Positions 32,927 through 44,710 of a DNA stretch of 64,000 nucleotides are shown here, one piece after another. Under the pieces are notes generated by a model. The model made no database searches and had not been told where the DNA came from. It was given only the letters and a program-made list of their open reading frames with translations. How positions within the stretch are numbered: the stretch's first letter is position 1; each line of letters opens with the position of its first letter. Made by a program: the position numbers and the translations under genes. The stretch is from Capsicum annuum. Lineage: Eukaryota; Streptophyta; Magnoliopsida; Solanales; Solanaceae. The DNA lies in assembly GCF_002878395.1 (NCBI RefSeq), contig NC_061118.1:426370-490369 (forward strand), given 5' to 3'.

Positions 32927-33330
32927 TGCGTAACTTCCAGGTATTCAACTTAAGAAGTTACAAACACAACAAAACTAGAAGCAAAATTTATGCCTAAAAT
33001 TAACTTTACAAATATATATAAACTAGACAATGAAACTTTATTTTATCGAAAAACAAGAAAGAATTTCTAATTGATGTACGCCGTAGAGACCAGTCTACTT
33101 CCCGCCCGAAAGAACAACTCATTAGCTAGCTCGACTAGTGATGGTCAGCCTATGAACTACAATTTGTACTTTTCACTTATGAAATTTAATTTAATGTGTA
33201 ATTTATTAATTTGGATAGAACCAATATTTAAATTATTAAATCTTGAATCAATCGTTACTTTAAACGAGGGATCTTAAGTTTTCTAGCCTTCTCAGCGATA
33301 ACCTGCATTCGGATATAATAGCACTATAAG
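32927..33330 (+). repeat. Hcr9 3' flank, third copy
   Basis: Matches 29383-29835 and 43493-44000 ('aatatatataaactagacaa', 'cttcccgcccgaaagaac'). Confidence 0.75.
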
Positions 33331-34077
33331 TGATACAAGATAAACAATGGAAACACAAAATAAACACTCAAAACAGTCCATAAGTTCAAGAGAATTGAGG
33401 ACCCTTTGAGTGACCCCTCTCAGATTCAAGATCTACAACAAGAACACAATGTAATGAGGTGATAAAAACCTCTTTTCAGTGGACAAAAAACTAGATTAAC
33501 AACACGATAATGAAGAACATGAAGAACAATAACAATATTATTAAGAACAACAAACACACAGCTACAAGAAACAAAGGGATAGATAGATAGACTGCACAAA
33601 GATGTAATCTTAAGAACCCAAGAGCCTATTCCACTCTTGGACCCTTAACACCACACACAATGATTCACCTATCTCTTACGTTGAAGCAAGAGGGACCTTG
33701 ATCTCCCAAGCATCCAACGTTTCCAAGCTTGAATCCAACACGAGTGATTCCAAACTCAAGTAGATTTCCCTAGTTACTATGTTTCGGCCAAGAGGCCATT
33801 TTCTCAAGAGAGGATGTTTCAATTTTACAACTTTCAATATTCAATCAAAACTAATGAATAAAACCCTACATCATTCTATTTATAGTGTATTACAAATAAT
33901 AGGTAAAATGACCAAAAGGTCCCTTTAATGAAATGTGATCAAGGGTGCCCTTGGAGTGCAAGTTTAGGGTCTGTTTTGGTGTGATCCAAGGCCTTCTCCA
34001 TACTTCACTTGGACGCTTTATTGGACGGGTCCAACGCATTCTCACATCTGTGCATCCTCGTGGTCGTACCCGTATCA
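33331..34077 (-). mobile_element. Solo LTR, 747 bp, minus orientation
   Basis: On the minus strand it starts TGATACGGGTACGACC at 34077 and ends CTTGTATCA at 33331. The flanks are ATAAG (33326-33330) and GTAAG (34078-34082), one mismatch. The ends match the solo LTR at 30655-31354. A TATA-like CTATAAATAG (minus) lies near 33876-33885. Confidence 0.8.
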
Positions 34078-34099
34078 GTAAGGGATATGTCCAGTTTTT

Positions 34100-34274
34100 A
34101 GTATAGGAATAACCTCTTTGATTTTGAGTCCGTGGAGATTTCTAGTGGCGTCAAGTTGTTCTCCGCTACAATTTTTAATCCCAGCATAACAACTAGTAAC
34201 TCGATTATGTTGTTAGCTGCATTAGGCATGTCCCTCATACATCCAATAACCCATTCTCTGATCTTTACTATTCA
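34100..34274 (-). pseudogene. RNase H-like domain fragment, C-terminal half
   Basis: The minus strand encodes NAANNIIELLVVMLGLKI and NNLTPLEISTDSK, the second half of the plant RNase H-like domain (RVT_3) found in LINE-type elements and many plant genes. The N-terminal half (KLNTDGSS and GGTPGVIMNSKDQRM) lies at 39990-40060 on the same strand, beyond the copia insertion. A one-base frameshift separates the two halves. Confidence 0.7.
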
Positions 34275-34279
34275 TAATC

Positions 34280-34702
34280 TAAAGAAATTTGGGGAAATTT
34301 CTATCTGTGTATTTCTGGATCAATACTTATGTATATATACAAGTATCCTATGTAATTTCTATGTAAAAATAAAGAACAAATAAAAATAATTTGTACATTG
34401 TACTATACTAATTTGTCTGCTAGGAAACCTCCATAACATCCAGCTCATGTGTTTGACAACTGTTACTCTGTGATTTACGGCTGTGATTAAATCCATCATT
34501 TAACTTTGGTTGCCTTGTGATCTTGCCATTTGTCCTTCTTTTGTCTGCAATATCTGATAGATTCATAAGAGACTTTGACCACTGGTTCACTTCAACTCGA
34601 TTCACTTCTTCACTTTGTTGAACCTTCATTTGTGTGTCTTCATTCTCAAAATTGATTAAACCATTAGGAAGACTATGAGAAAGATCTCTTTGAGTCTCAA
34701 TA
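34280..34702 (-). repeat. Copia 3' LTR
   Basis: 423 bp, matching 39574-39984. Preceded on the minus strand by the purine-rich TTGGAGGGGAG-type tract. The RT-RNase H frame runs into it. Confidence 0.88.
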
Positions 34703-36357
34703 TCCCTCCTCAAGTTGGAGGGGAGAGAAATGACTCCCAACTTGGAAAGAATCGAGCTGTGAGGTGGCCCTGAAAGGGCTTTAGTGAATAGATCTGCTAG
34801 TTGAGAAGAGGAAGGAATAAAAGACAAAGAAATCAAGCCAGAGAGGAATTGTTGTCGCACAAAATGACAGTCTAGTTCCACGTGCTTCGTTATTTCATGA
34901 AAAACTAGATTTCGGGCAATGTGTATAGCTGCCTTGCTATCAGAGTGTACCAGTACCGAAAAAGATGGGGTGATAGACAGATCTTCAAGAAGGCGGACTA
35001 ACCAAGTAAGTTCAGCAATTACCCTCCTCATAGAACAATATTCAGATTCGGCGGAAGATAAAGAAATTGAGGCCTGTTTCTTGGACTTCCAAGAAATCAG
35101 AGCACCTCCTAGACTTATGAAGAATCCACTAACAGATCTTCGTGTTTCTTTACAGGAAGACCAATCAGCGTCGCAAAAGGTGATAAGAGAAAAAAATGGA
35201 TCTGATGTAAAGAACAAACCTTGACCAAGATTGGCTCGAAGGTACCTTAAAACTCGAAGTGCCACAGTAAAATGATCTACACAGGGCTGTTGCATGTATT
35301 GAATTAAGGTAAGAACTGCAAAAGATAAATCCGGCCTTGTATGAGTCAGATAATTGAGTTTCCCGATCAAACGACGATAGACAGTAGGATCTGCAAGTAA
35401 ATTTCCAGAAACTGCAGAAAGCTTCAAAGAAGGATCAAGGGGAGATGATACCACAGGTGAGTCACTACAATCAAACTCTTGTAATAGATCAGTGGCAAAT
35501 TTTCTTTGACTAACAATCATCCTATGTTTTTCTCTCAAAACTTCCATCCCTAAGAAATAATGTAGATCACCAAGGTCCTTAATTCGAAATTCAGAGTTAA
35601 GAAATTGTTTCATAGCTGTAAACTCTGAGGGATCATTCCCGGTGATGAGAATGTCATCGACATAAACTACAATAATAGAGATGAGACCTCCTGATTTCTT
35701 AAAAAATAAAGAATAGTCATTCAATGAAGTTGTGTAACCATTGAATGTTAGGGCTCCTGCAAGCTTGGCATACCATTTCCTAGAGGCTTGCTTAAGCCCA
35801 TATAAAGATTTCTTGAGTCTACAAACATGATTGGGAGTGGGAGCAGTCATACTTTCTAGGAACTTCATGTAGACCTCTTCTTGCAGGTCTCCATGAAGAA
35901 AGGCATTATTTACATCAAGTTGAGAAATAGTCCATCCTTGTTTAACTGCAATAGTGAAAAGACATCTGATTGTTGTCATTTTTACGACCAGGGAGAAAGT
36001 TTCATTATAGTCCACACCTTCCTTTTGGATGTCCCCTCTAATCACAAGTCTTGCCTTTAGTCGTTCAACAGAACCATCAGCATGTTGCTTCACTTTGTAT
36101 ACCCATTTACAGGGTAATGCTTTCCTACCAAATGGTAAAGTAACCACCTCCTATGTTTGGTTTTCCTCCAAGGCTGAAATTTTTTTAGCCATTGCTTTTC
36201 TCCATTCAGGGTCCAAAGATGCTTGTTTGAAACTTGTAGGTTCTACAATAATGGAAATAGAACTTAATAAATATTGATTTTGTAGGGAAAGTGCCCCAAA
36301 GGAAAAGGTGGAAGGGTAAGAAGGAGCAGTGAAATAGGCTTGAGAAACATTTGCCAA
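34703..36357 (-). pseudogene. Copia reverse transcriptase-RNase H
   Basis: The RT starts after EWRKAMAKKISALEENQT and a TAG at 36148-36150 (Trp expected), followed by [18 protein letters not shown]. Catalytic core present: [19 protein letters not shown], and YVDDILI with the two Asp. RNase H present: [37 protein letters not shown] and [12 protein letters not shown]. The domain copies element RNA into DNA. Only the nonsense codon visibly breaks this part. Confidence 0.9.
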
Positions 36358-36683
36358 ACAAACAAAATCATTTAAGTAAGATGGTTTCCTATGCTCCCTA
36401 GTGGACTGCCTAGGTTGAGGAACAGAGAAAGTAGGAGGAGAAGAATTAATAGGAAGATTTCCATGAGTCGAAGATTCAGAGGTAGAATAATTTGTAGCAT
36501 TGGTAGTGGCCTCAGGGTAGGCATGGAAGAAAAAGTAGATGTGATGCTAGTGTTTGGTTCATCATTTGGTGAAATAAATGGAATGGGAAAAATAGGCGAG
36601 GACATTGGGGATGTGAGGAGAAAGGGAATATATGTTCAAAGAAACGAACATCCCTAGAAACAAATATCCTTTTGGTGTCTATC

Positions 36684-37871
36684 TCAAGCAATTTGTAACC
36701 CTTTTGTCCCTGTGGGTACCCTAAAATATATACATGTTGTAGCTCTAGGATCAAACTTACTTCTTGTATTCTTTAAAGTAGAAGCATAGAATAGGCAACC
36801 AAAAGATCTCAAAATTGTGTAATCGGGTGGTTTACTAAACAAAATCTGATAGGGGCTCTTTCCTTTAAGAACACTTGAAGGAAACCTGTTAATAAGGTGT
36901 ATGGCAGTCAACACACACTCACCCCAATATGACTTGGGAAGCTTAGATTGAAATAATAGAGCCCTCGCAATCTCCAATAAATATCTGTGTTTTCTCTCAA
37001 CAACCCTATTTTGTTGAAGGGTATCCACACAAGATGTTTGGTGTAAAATTCCCTGATTCTGAAAAAATTTTGCTTGCTCAATTCCTTTCCCCAATTCTAG
37101 TGCATTATCAGACCTTATAGTCTTTACCTTAACATTGAATTGTCTTTACACCATTTGTAAAAAATCTTTTAAAATTGAAAAAGCATTTCCTTTCACAGTT
37201 AATAAGAAGGTCCATGTTCCCCTTCTAAAGTCATCCACAATTGTTAGAAAATATTTATACCCATTATAAGTTGGTATCTTGAAAGGTCCCCAAGTATCAA
37301 TATGAATTAGTTCAAAAATTCCATTAGATCTGATTTGACTGGTTGGGAAAGAATTTCTAGTTTGTCTTGCAAGAGGGCAAATATCACAAGTACAAACATA
37401 ATCAGAAGGCAAAGAAATGAAACTTAATTTCCTCCTTGCTGAATATGGTAAATGTCCCAACCTAGCATGCCAAAGGGCTACACTGGTAACATTACTAGAA
37501 AAAGGAAAAGAAATAGAAACAGGATTGGAAACATTACTTTCTTGTAAACTAGCAACATTACTTTGACATAGAATACTACTCTTAGAGACAGTAGGTTCTA
37601 GAAGATAAAGTGCCTCTCTAACTTCACCAAAAGCTTGCCCCCTCATCATTAAATGGTCCTGCACCACACACTTATCAATGTTAAAATTAAGAGAACAAGT
37701 GAATTGAGAACAAAACCTATTGACAGACAACAAGTTAAATATGAAAGAAGGAACATAAAGGGCATTATGTAGAGTTAGAGTTGGAAAAATGTTAACATTT
37801 CCTACATGAGTGACCTTGATTTTATAAGAATACAGGAAGAGGAATAAGATGAATGAAGATATTTGGATCAA
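36684..37871 (-). pseudogene. Copia integrase with GAG-pre-integrase
   Basis: WHARLGHLPYSARRKL (pre-integrase HHCC), CDICPLARQTRNSFP, then HIDTWGPFKIPTYNGYKYF with the first catalytic Asp. A frame break follows at about 37095-37145, then [23 protein letters not shown], where the family has ...QNGVVERKHRH with the catalytic Glu. NYLLS-type C-terminal segments include [16 protein letters not shown]. The protease normally upstream is missing at the 37872 border. Confidence 0.85.
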
Positions 37872-38848
37872 AACACGTGCTCAGAAGCTCCTGTGTTATC
37901 AGTAAATACATGTCATCAGTATTCAGTTATCATTCATGATATGTTATCAGTAAATACATGTCATCAGTATTCATACTCAGTAGTCATGTTATCACGAGCT
38001 CAGTTTCAGGACTGTTATATACGGTCAATCAAATTAGTTCTTCATAATCAGAATTGTCAGAAACAATCATTCCTTTATCAGTAATATAGTATCAGTCTCC
38101 CAGTATTCAGTAATACTGTATCAGTTCCTCACTTATTACTGAATTACATATCAATATCAGTAAACTCAATCATTCAGTATCTCAATATCAATAAACTCAG
38201 TCATTCAGTATCTCAGCATCAATAAACTCATGTTGTCAGTATTCAGACTCAGTATCACCACGAGTTTAGTTGCAGTTACATATGTATGTATGTATTCTCA
38301 CGTTCATATCAGTCACCATTGTTCATGCATATAAAACCCTTTGCATTTAGCCTACCTCACTCGTATACTTAGTACATTCAGTCGTACTGACGCATTCGCG
38401 CTATGGTGTTTTATTGACGCCATAGGTACAGAGGCACGAGTTTCAGAGCAGCAGTAGCATTGCAGATTTCAGCTGTCAGTGCTCCTCTTCATTCGAGGAC
38501 AATATTATTATTACTTTATTACAGTATTTCAGATTAGTTTTTCAGTTCATGGAGTTAGTTGGAGACATGTTCCTTCAACTCCTTATTCAGTTCAGTTAGA
38601 GGCTTTCGGACTAGATGTCAGATTAGATGTTCAGACTTCAGTATTTATGTTTCTTTTTGGTATTGTTATACCATGTTTTTCAGATATGTATCAGTATTGA
38701 ACCTTATGGCCTTACAGTTCATGTTTCCGCATATTTTATTAAGATTTTATGCAGTTTACAGGTACAGATATCAGTCATGGGTTAGCTTGTAGTCCTTCGG
38801 GGTCATGAGCACGTGTAGCGTTTCAGTTCAGAAAATCGGGGCGTTACA
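37872..38848 (-). mobile_element. Gypsy-type solo LTR nested in the copia element
   Basis: On the minus strand it begins TGTAACGCCCCGATTTTCTG at 38848, directly after the gag codons GNILMMN. The left limit near 37872 is inferred from where the copia frame resumes. I could not find a clean target duplication, and zinc-knuckle/protease sequence is lost, so insertion came with a deletion. The right part is rich in CAGTATTCAG/ATCAGTA-type short repeats (37895-38240). Confidence 0.65.
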
Positions 38849-39505
38849 GTTCATCATCAAGATATTTCCCCTAGCTTGAGCATAAGTGTCATTCAATCCC
38901 ATGAGAAATTGTATCAGTCTTTGATCTTCCACAGATTTAATCATCTTATGTTTTCCCAGACAGACACACACACAGCTGCAAACAATATATGTGTTGAGAG
39001 AGTCCAACTCATCCCATAACCCTTTTAATTTGGTGAAATACCCTGCTACATCATTGGATACCTGTACTAATCCAGTTAGTTCCTTTTGCAGATGATATAA
39101 TTTAGCTCCATTCGACTGTCCAAACCTTTGTTCCAGATCTCTCCACAAATCTTTGGTTGTTCTAGAATAAATCACTGATTGAGCAATGTCTTTGGACAGG
39201 GAATTAAGGAGCCAGGAGGTGACCATGTCATTACAGCTGCTCCATAAACAATATTCTTTGTCAGTTGAAGGTGGTTCTGCACAGCCACCATTGATGAAAC
39301 CCAACTTGTTCTTAGCTGAGAGTGCTATAAGCACAGATCTACGCCATCCCTGGTAACCCCTTCCATCAAAAGAGGTGTTCACCAGTGTCATTCCTGGTGC
39401 ATCAGAGGGATGGAGGTAAAGAGGATTGTTTGAGCCACAAATTGCTCCATTGGCACCTTGAATGATTGCAGGTGCGCTTTCAACTGTTTCATCATTTCCT
39501 GGCAT
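38849..39505 (-). pseudogene. Copia gag
   Basis: It starts MPGNDETVESAP and has GRGYQGWRRSVLIALSAKNK, TTKDLWRDLEQRFGQSNGAK and LTGLVQVSNDVAGYFTKLKG, the UBN2-type gag of plant copia elements that forms the particle. It is cut at GNILMMN by the nested LTR. A small in-frame disruption with a Cys/Val run lies near 38960-39000. Confidence 0.88.
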
Positions 39506-39573
39506 GATTTACAGCAAAAAGAGTGAAGAGAGATAAAGAGCAAAGATGAAGGATCTAACCTTCTCTGATACCA

Positions 39574-39984
39574 TAAAGAAATTTGGGGAAATTTTTGTCT
39601 GTGTATTTCTGTATCAACACTCATGTATCCTATGTAATTTCTATGTAAAAATAAAGAACAAATAAAAACAATTTGTACACTGTACTATACCAATTTGTCT
39701 GCTAGGAAACCTCCATAACATCCAGCTCATGTGTTTGACAACTGTTACTCTGTGATTTACGGCTGTGATTAAATCCATCATTTAACTTTGGTTGCCTTGT
39801 GATCTTGTCATTTGTCCTTCTTTTGTCTGCAATGTATGATAGATTCATAAGAGACTTTGACCACTGGTTCACTTCAACTCTATTCACTTCTTCACTTTGT
39901 TGAACCTCCATTTGTGTGTCTTCATTCTCAAAATTGATTAAACCATTAGGACGACTATGAGAAAGATCTCTTTGAGTCTCAATA
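39574..39984 (-). repeat. Copia 5' LTR and primer-binding site
   Basis: 411 bp. The PBS TGGTATCAGAGAAGG (initiator tRNA-Met type) reads on the minus strand at 39559-39573, immediately inside the LTR. Confidence 0.88.
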
Positions 39985-39989
39985 TAATC

Positions 39990-40209
39990 ACACCTGGTGT
40001 ACCTCCTATCCCATGGTTATCGATGGAAGAACCATCAGTGTTAAGTTTCTTTCTATATGTCTAGCTGCAACTGAACTGTCTTCCAGAAGTTGTTCCATTG
40101 TTGATTCTTGTTTGTCCCTTATACGTATCTATATCTCATTAGTATAGAGTTATCCCGTTAGATAGTGAAGTCGTTTCTGCTGCAAATACAAACTTGCTTC
40201 TGATCCCGT
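39990..40209 (-). pseudogene. RNase H-like domain fragment, N-terminal half, and flank
   Basis: The minus strand at 39990-40060 encodes KLNTDGSSIDNHGIGG and TPGVIMNSKDQRMGYW, with the first catalytic Asp of RNase H (NTDGS). It continues across the copia element at 34274. 40061-40209 has no clear assignment. Confidence 0.7.
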
Positions 40210-40542
40210 TTGGCCTTCAACGCGAACTTTTTCACTCCAAAAAGTGTCCTATTTCCAAGAAAAAGTAACCTTTCTGCACATTATCAAACCAATGAATGTA
40301 CCATGAACTTGGTGGGGAAAAAAGTTGGATATTTGACTTGGAAGTCAAGGTGTATACACCAACACTATTATCCTAACCAATCAATTTTTCTTTGGAATTT
40401 TGACTTGAAATGTTATTTTACTCAAAGTCTATATACCAATTGTTACTCTTTCATTCCGACCAATCAAACTTTTCTGAACTTTAGACTTTGAGAGGTTTAT
40501 GCCAAAGTCTATACACCAACTAATGCTCTTATAGACTCTTTT

Positions 40543-40712
40543 AAGAGGAGGAGCCCTGGAGAAACTGGTTAATAAATTGTTGTCATGCGACTAGGAGGTC
40601 GAGATTCAAGCCTCGGAGAACAGCCCCTTGCAAAATGTAAGGTGAAGCGGTCCGGTCCACACCAGGACTGTGCGCTTAGCGGGAGCTTTACTGCACCGGG
40701 CTGCCCTTTTTC
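40543..40712 (+). mobile_element. SolS-type SINE
   Basis: The head 'ggagccctggagaaactgg', B-box-like 'gagattcaagcctcgg', the body 'cagccccttgcaaaatgta' and the end 'gcgggagctttactgcacc'. Close match to 29953-30118. Confidence 0.8.
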
Positions 40713-41347
40713 TTACTGTTAAGACTCTTTTAACTATTTCTTACTTGACTACTGTTAAATTGAATAGTCTTCACATATGGATGGTTAGATTTTTGTTAAA
40801 ATTTATACACCAGAGAATGTGAAAATGTAACTAACTTCACTAAGTTGACCGGAAAGTGACTAGGTGAGCTTCCTAAACTTGACTGCTCAAAGCAACAGTA
40901 GCAAATTCTCTTCGTCTTGTGCCCCTTGTGAAGTTGGAGTGTGCTGTAACATCTTTGGCCATAGTTCAATGAGGTACTAGATGCTTATTCGTTTAATTTT
41001 CCAGCTTTAAGAATATGACAAATTATTAACAACACATCAAGTGAACACAAATTTATTCTCTCTTGAATGTACAGTGAAAACAAAGTAGAAAGTAGACTTG
41101 GGATTGTGACGTTTTCAATTGAATAATCAATTATGCAATTGCCAACTTAAAATTGATTGAAAGTGACTAGGTGACCTTCTTGGAATTTGATTACTCCACA
41201 GCAACATGTAGTAGTAGATTTTTTATTTGCTTAATTTTTGCTATATATATCTCATCAAAATTATTGAATAGAGACACACAAAGCAAACATTTCTTGATTT
41301 CTTCTCTACCAACTTAATTAGTTTTAATCATTTTAGTGCACCCAGCA
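40713..41347 (+). promoter_or_regulatory. Promoter region of Hcr9-like gene B
   Basis: Matches the promoter of pseudogene A over about 41130-41347. TATA box CTATATATAT at 41241-41250, about 100 bases before the start codon. Parts of 40210-40540 recur at other Hcr9 upstream copies ('accaatcaaacttttctgaa'). Confidence 0.7.
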
Positions 41348-43492
41348 ATGGATTGTGTAAAACTTGTACTATTTCTTATGCTATATCCCTTTCTTTGTCA
41401 ACTTGCTTTCTCATCATCGTTACCTCATTTGTGCCCCAAAGATCAAGCTCTAGCCCTTCTACAATTCAGGCACATGTTTGCCTTCAATCCTAATGTTTCT
41501 GGCGATTGTTAAAATCCAGCAACTCTTTCATGGAATAAGAGCACAGATTGTTGTTCATGGGATGGAGTTTATTGTGAGGAGCTGACGGGACATGTAATTG
41601 AGCTTAACCTCGCTTGCAGCGGACTTCAAGGCAAATTTCATACCAACAGTAGCCTGTTTCAGCTCTCCAATCTCAAACGGCTTGCTTTATCTTATAATGA
41701 TTTTTTTGGGTCACTCATTTCACCTAAATTCAGTGAGTTATCTAGCTTGATGCTTCTTGATTTGTCGGATTCAGGTTTTAGAGGTCTAATCCCAGCAGAA
41801 ATCTCCCACCTTTCTAAATTACAAGCTCTTCGTATATGGACTGTTGATCCATATGGGCTTAGACTCGGGCCTTACAATTTTGAACTGCTCCTTAAGAACT
41901 TGATGCAATTAAGAGAGCTTTACCTTGACTCAGTGAACATCTCTTCCACCATTCCTCTAAATTTCTCTTCTTATTTAACAACTCTATGGCTTCCAGGTAC
42001 AGAATTACGTGAGGCATTGCCTGAAAGAGTTTTCGACCTTTCCAACTTGGAAACCCTTTCTTTATCATCCAATTCCCTAACTGGTCCAATTCGATCCAAC
42101 GTAAGTGGACTCAAAAACCTAACATATCTCCACTTGTCATCAAACCACTTGAATGGGACTATACCTTCCTGGATATTCTCCCTCCCATCACTACAATATT
42201 TAGACTTGAGCAATAACTCTTTCAGTGGAAAAATTCACGAGTTCAAGTTCAACTCCAAAACATTGTATTCAGTTGTTTTAAAACAAAATCAGCTGCAAGG
42301 TCCTATTCCAAAGTCACTCTTAGACCTGCAGGGGCTATATGCTCTAAGCATTTCTCAAAATAATCTCACTGGACAGCTTGCTTCAGCCGTCTGCAATCTG
42401 AAAACACTGACAGTGCTAGACTTGGGAAGCAATAATTTGAACGGAACAATCCCACAATGTTTAGGTGAGATGAATGAACTTCAGGTTTTGGATTTAAACA
42501 ACAATCATCTCAGTGGAACAATCAATACAACTTTTATTACTGAAAACCGACTCCGCATCATTAACTTGTACGGGAATAAGCTGAAGGAGGAAGTTCCGCC
42601 ATCGTTGATCAATTGCAGACATTTGGAATTCCTTGATTTAGGCAACAATGAGTTGAATGACACATTTCCAAGTTGGTTGGGAGGCCTTCCTGGTTTGAAG
42701 ATTTTAAGCTTGAGATCGAATAAGTTGCATGGCCCTATAAGTGCTTCAAGGACAAACAACTCGTTTGCTCAAATTCGAGTAATAGATCTCTCATCCAATG
42801 GATTTAGTGGAGATTTACCAGTGAGCCTTTTCGAGAATTTTCAAGCTATGAAAATCATTGGTGAGAACAGTGGAACCCGAGAGTATATAGCTGATTATTA
42901 TTCTGTTTATTACACGAATACTTTGATAGTTACAACAAAGGGATGGGATCGTCAATTTTTTTATGTCCCAAGCATTATTGGAGATCTCGTTGAACTCCGT
43001 GCGCTGAATCTATCTCATAATGGCTTGGAAGGTGTTATACCAACATCCCTGCAATGTTTATCTGTACTTGAATCGTTGGATCTCTCATCCAACGAAATAG
43101 GCGGTGAAATTCCACAACAACTTGCATCCCTCACATTTCTTGCAGTCTTAAATCTCTCTCATAATCATCTTGTTGGATGCATTCCCAAAGGAAAACAATT
43201 TGATACGTTTGATAACAGTTCATACCAAGGGAATGATGGGTTACGTGGATTGCCAATCTCAAAAGATTGTGGTGGAGAACATGGGGTACCGCAAGCGACA
43301 ACTCCAGTTGAGCTAGATGATGAAGAAGGAGATTTGATCAGTTGGCAAGCGGTTCTCATGGGTTTCGGTTGTGGTCTGGTTATTGGACTGTCCATAATAT
43401 ACATAATGTTGTCAACTCACTATTCAGTCAGGTTTTCGAGGATGGTTGTAAAATTTGAACACAGAATTGCTACGAGAATGAAAAGATATTAG
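41348..43492 (+). pseudogene. Hcr9-like: Hcr9/Cf-9-like receptor-like protein B with one premature stop
   Basis: A single uninterrupted exon of 715 codons except for TAA at 41510-41512 (codon 55). It has a signal peptide (MDCVKLVLFLMLYPFLCQ), the LRR N-terminal cap (LSWNKSTDCCSWDGVYCE), about 20 extracellular LRRs with the LxxLDLSxNxLxGxIP pattern, the acidic VELDDEEGDL stretch, a transmembrane helix near residues 668-688, and a 26-residue basic tail ending MKRY. Cf-type proteins sit in the plasma membrane and sense fungal effectors through partner kinases. It is shorter than the 863-residue Cf-9 (family knowledge) because several central LRRs are absent. About 18 residues are also missing after TTKGWD (42957) against A. 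The stop may be a real null allele, or a sequencing error at 'gttaaaat'. Confidence 0.9.
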
Positions 43493-44259
43493 TGTGTAAA
43501 ATTTGATCAAAATTGACTTTACAAATATATATAAACTAGACAATGAAACTAGCTAGCTAATATGGTCTGCATTTTCCTTAGTTGAATCATATGTTGTTTT
43601 TTTGGCTTTGGCAGTCCAACAGATTTTCAACTTTCTGGTTGGGATTTTCAACTTTCTGGTTGGGATTTACCGGTTTGTCTATCCTCAATAACTAATTCTC
43701 ATTAACCACATTTTCACATGGATCATCGAATCGATACCTTATATATTGTATTACGATCGCCTCATGTTGATGAAAAGTTCAGAGAACATTTTTTATAGTA
43801 AGAAAAAAAAAAAGAATTTCTAATTGATGTCCGCCCATAGGACCCAACCTACTTCCCGCCCGAAAGAACCGCTCATTAGCTCATTAGTCATTACCTAAAC
43901 TTTGTATTTAACTTATGAAATTTAATTTATTGTATAATTTATTAATTTCGATAGAACTAATATATAAATTATTAAATCTTGAATCAACCTTTACTTTAGA
44001 CGAGGGGTCTAAAGTAAAGGTTGATTCAGTTCAATTTATCGATTTTTGATTTTGTGTATCATTAGTCATGATTTGTGTATAATCGGTTTAATTTTTTATA
44101 TTATTATTTAGGTTTATGTGTTTCAATTTGCAAACATACTAAAATTATAAAATAAAATAAAAATACATAAACATATACCTTAACTTACGATATTTACACC
44201 AGTCCCTACCCTTACAAAGTAATTACAGAAATTTCAACTAATTATGTATCTTCGTTGAA
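43493..44259 (+). repeat. Hcr9 3' flank, gene B copy, and AT-rich sequence
   Basis: 43493-44000 matches the other Hcr9 3' flanks. The 14-mer 'ctttctggttggga' is tandemly doubled near 43633-43665. 44001-44259 is AT-rich with a short inverted match ('ggtctaaagtaaagg' against 'cctttactttagac') at 43988-44022. No gene. Confidence 0.65.
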
Positions 44260-44590
44260 TGTATAGGAAGCTAATTATGTATCTCAACAAACCTAAAATA
44301 AAAAATATATATATACCGGGAGCTAATTATGCATCTCTACAAAGGAAAAATATATCTTTGATGAATATATTATGTATTTCGACAGACCCAAAATCGAAAA
44401 AAATGTATCTAGTGCTAATTATGTATCTCTACAAAGGAAAAAATATATCTTTGTTGGATAAATTATGTATTTTGACAGACCCAAAATTGAGAAAAATGCA
44501 TCAGAAACTAATATGTATCTTTGTACCTTCATTGGAGATATCGAAAGCTAAATATGTATCTCAATAGATCCAAAATCGAGATTTTCAGTA
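44260..44590 (+). repeat. Degenerate tandem repeat, ~60-90 bp units
   Basis: 'gctaattatgtatct' or a variant recurs at about 44270, 44332, 44414 and (shortened) 44507 and 44550. Between the copies lie 'tctacaaaggaaaaatatat' and 'cagacccaaaat'. No coding potential is supported. Confidence 0.75.
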
Positions 44591-44710
44591 ATTAAGCAAA
44601 ACAACAAAATTTTCTATAATTAAGCTCCAAACTACCAAAATTTACATTGTTTGGCCTAAAATAATACACCAAATCAAATCAAACCAATTAATACACACTC
44701 TAGTAAAGAT

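Larger units (their letters stand above)
34280..39984 (-). mobile_element. Ty1/copia element with LTRs and TAATC duplication
   Basis: LTRs at 34280-34702 and 39574-39984 (about 3% diverged plus a 12-bp length difference near 34333). Target-site duplication TAATC at 34275-34279 and 39985-39989. Minus-strand order is 5' LTR, PBS (39559-39573), gag, integrase, RT-RNase H, purine tract (34703-34735), 3' LTR, which is the copia order. A gypsy-type LTR at about 37872-38848 has replaced the zinc knuckle and protease. The element is defective but retains a nearly full RT-RNase H frame. Confidence 0.92.

Noticed and set aside
34919..35224. 101-codon plus-strand ORF
   Set aside because: Antisense shadow of the copia RNase H frame.
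37895..38240. Possible regulatory array of CAGTATTCAG motifs
   Set aside because: It lies inside a nested gypsy LTR whose sequence is generally rich in these short repeats. No independent support.
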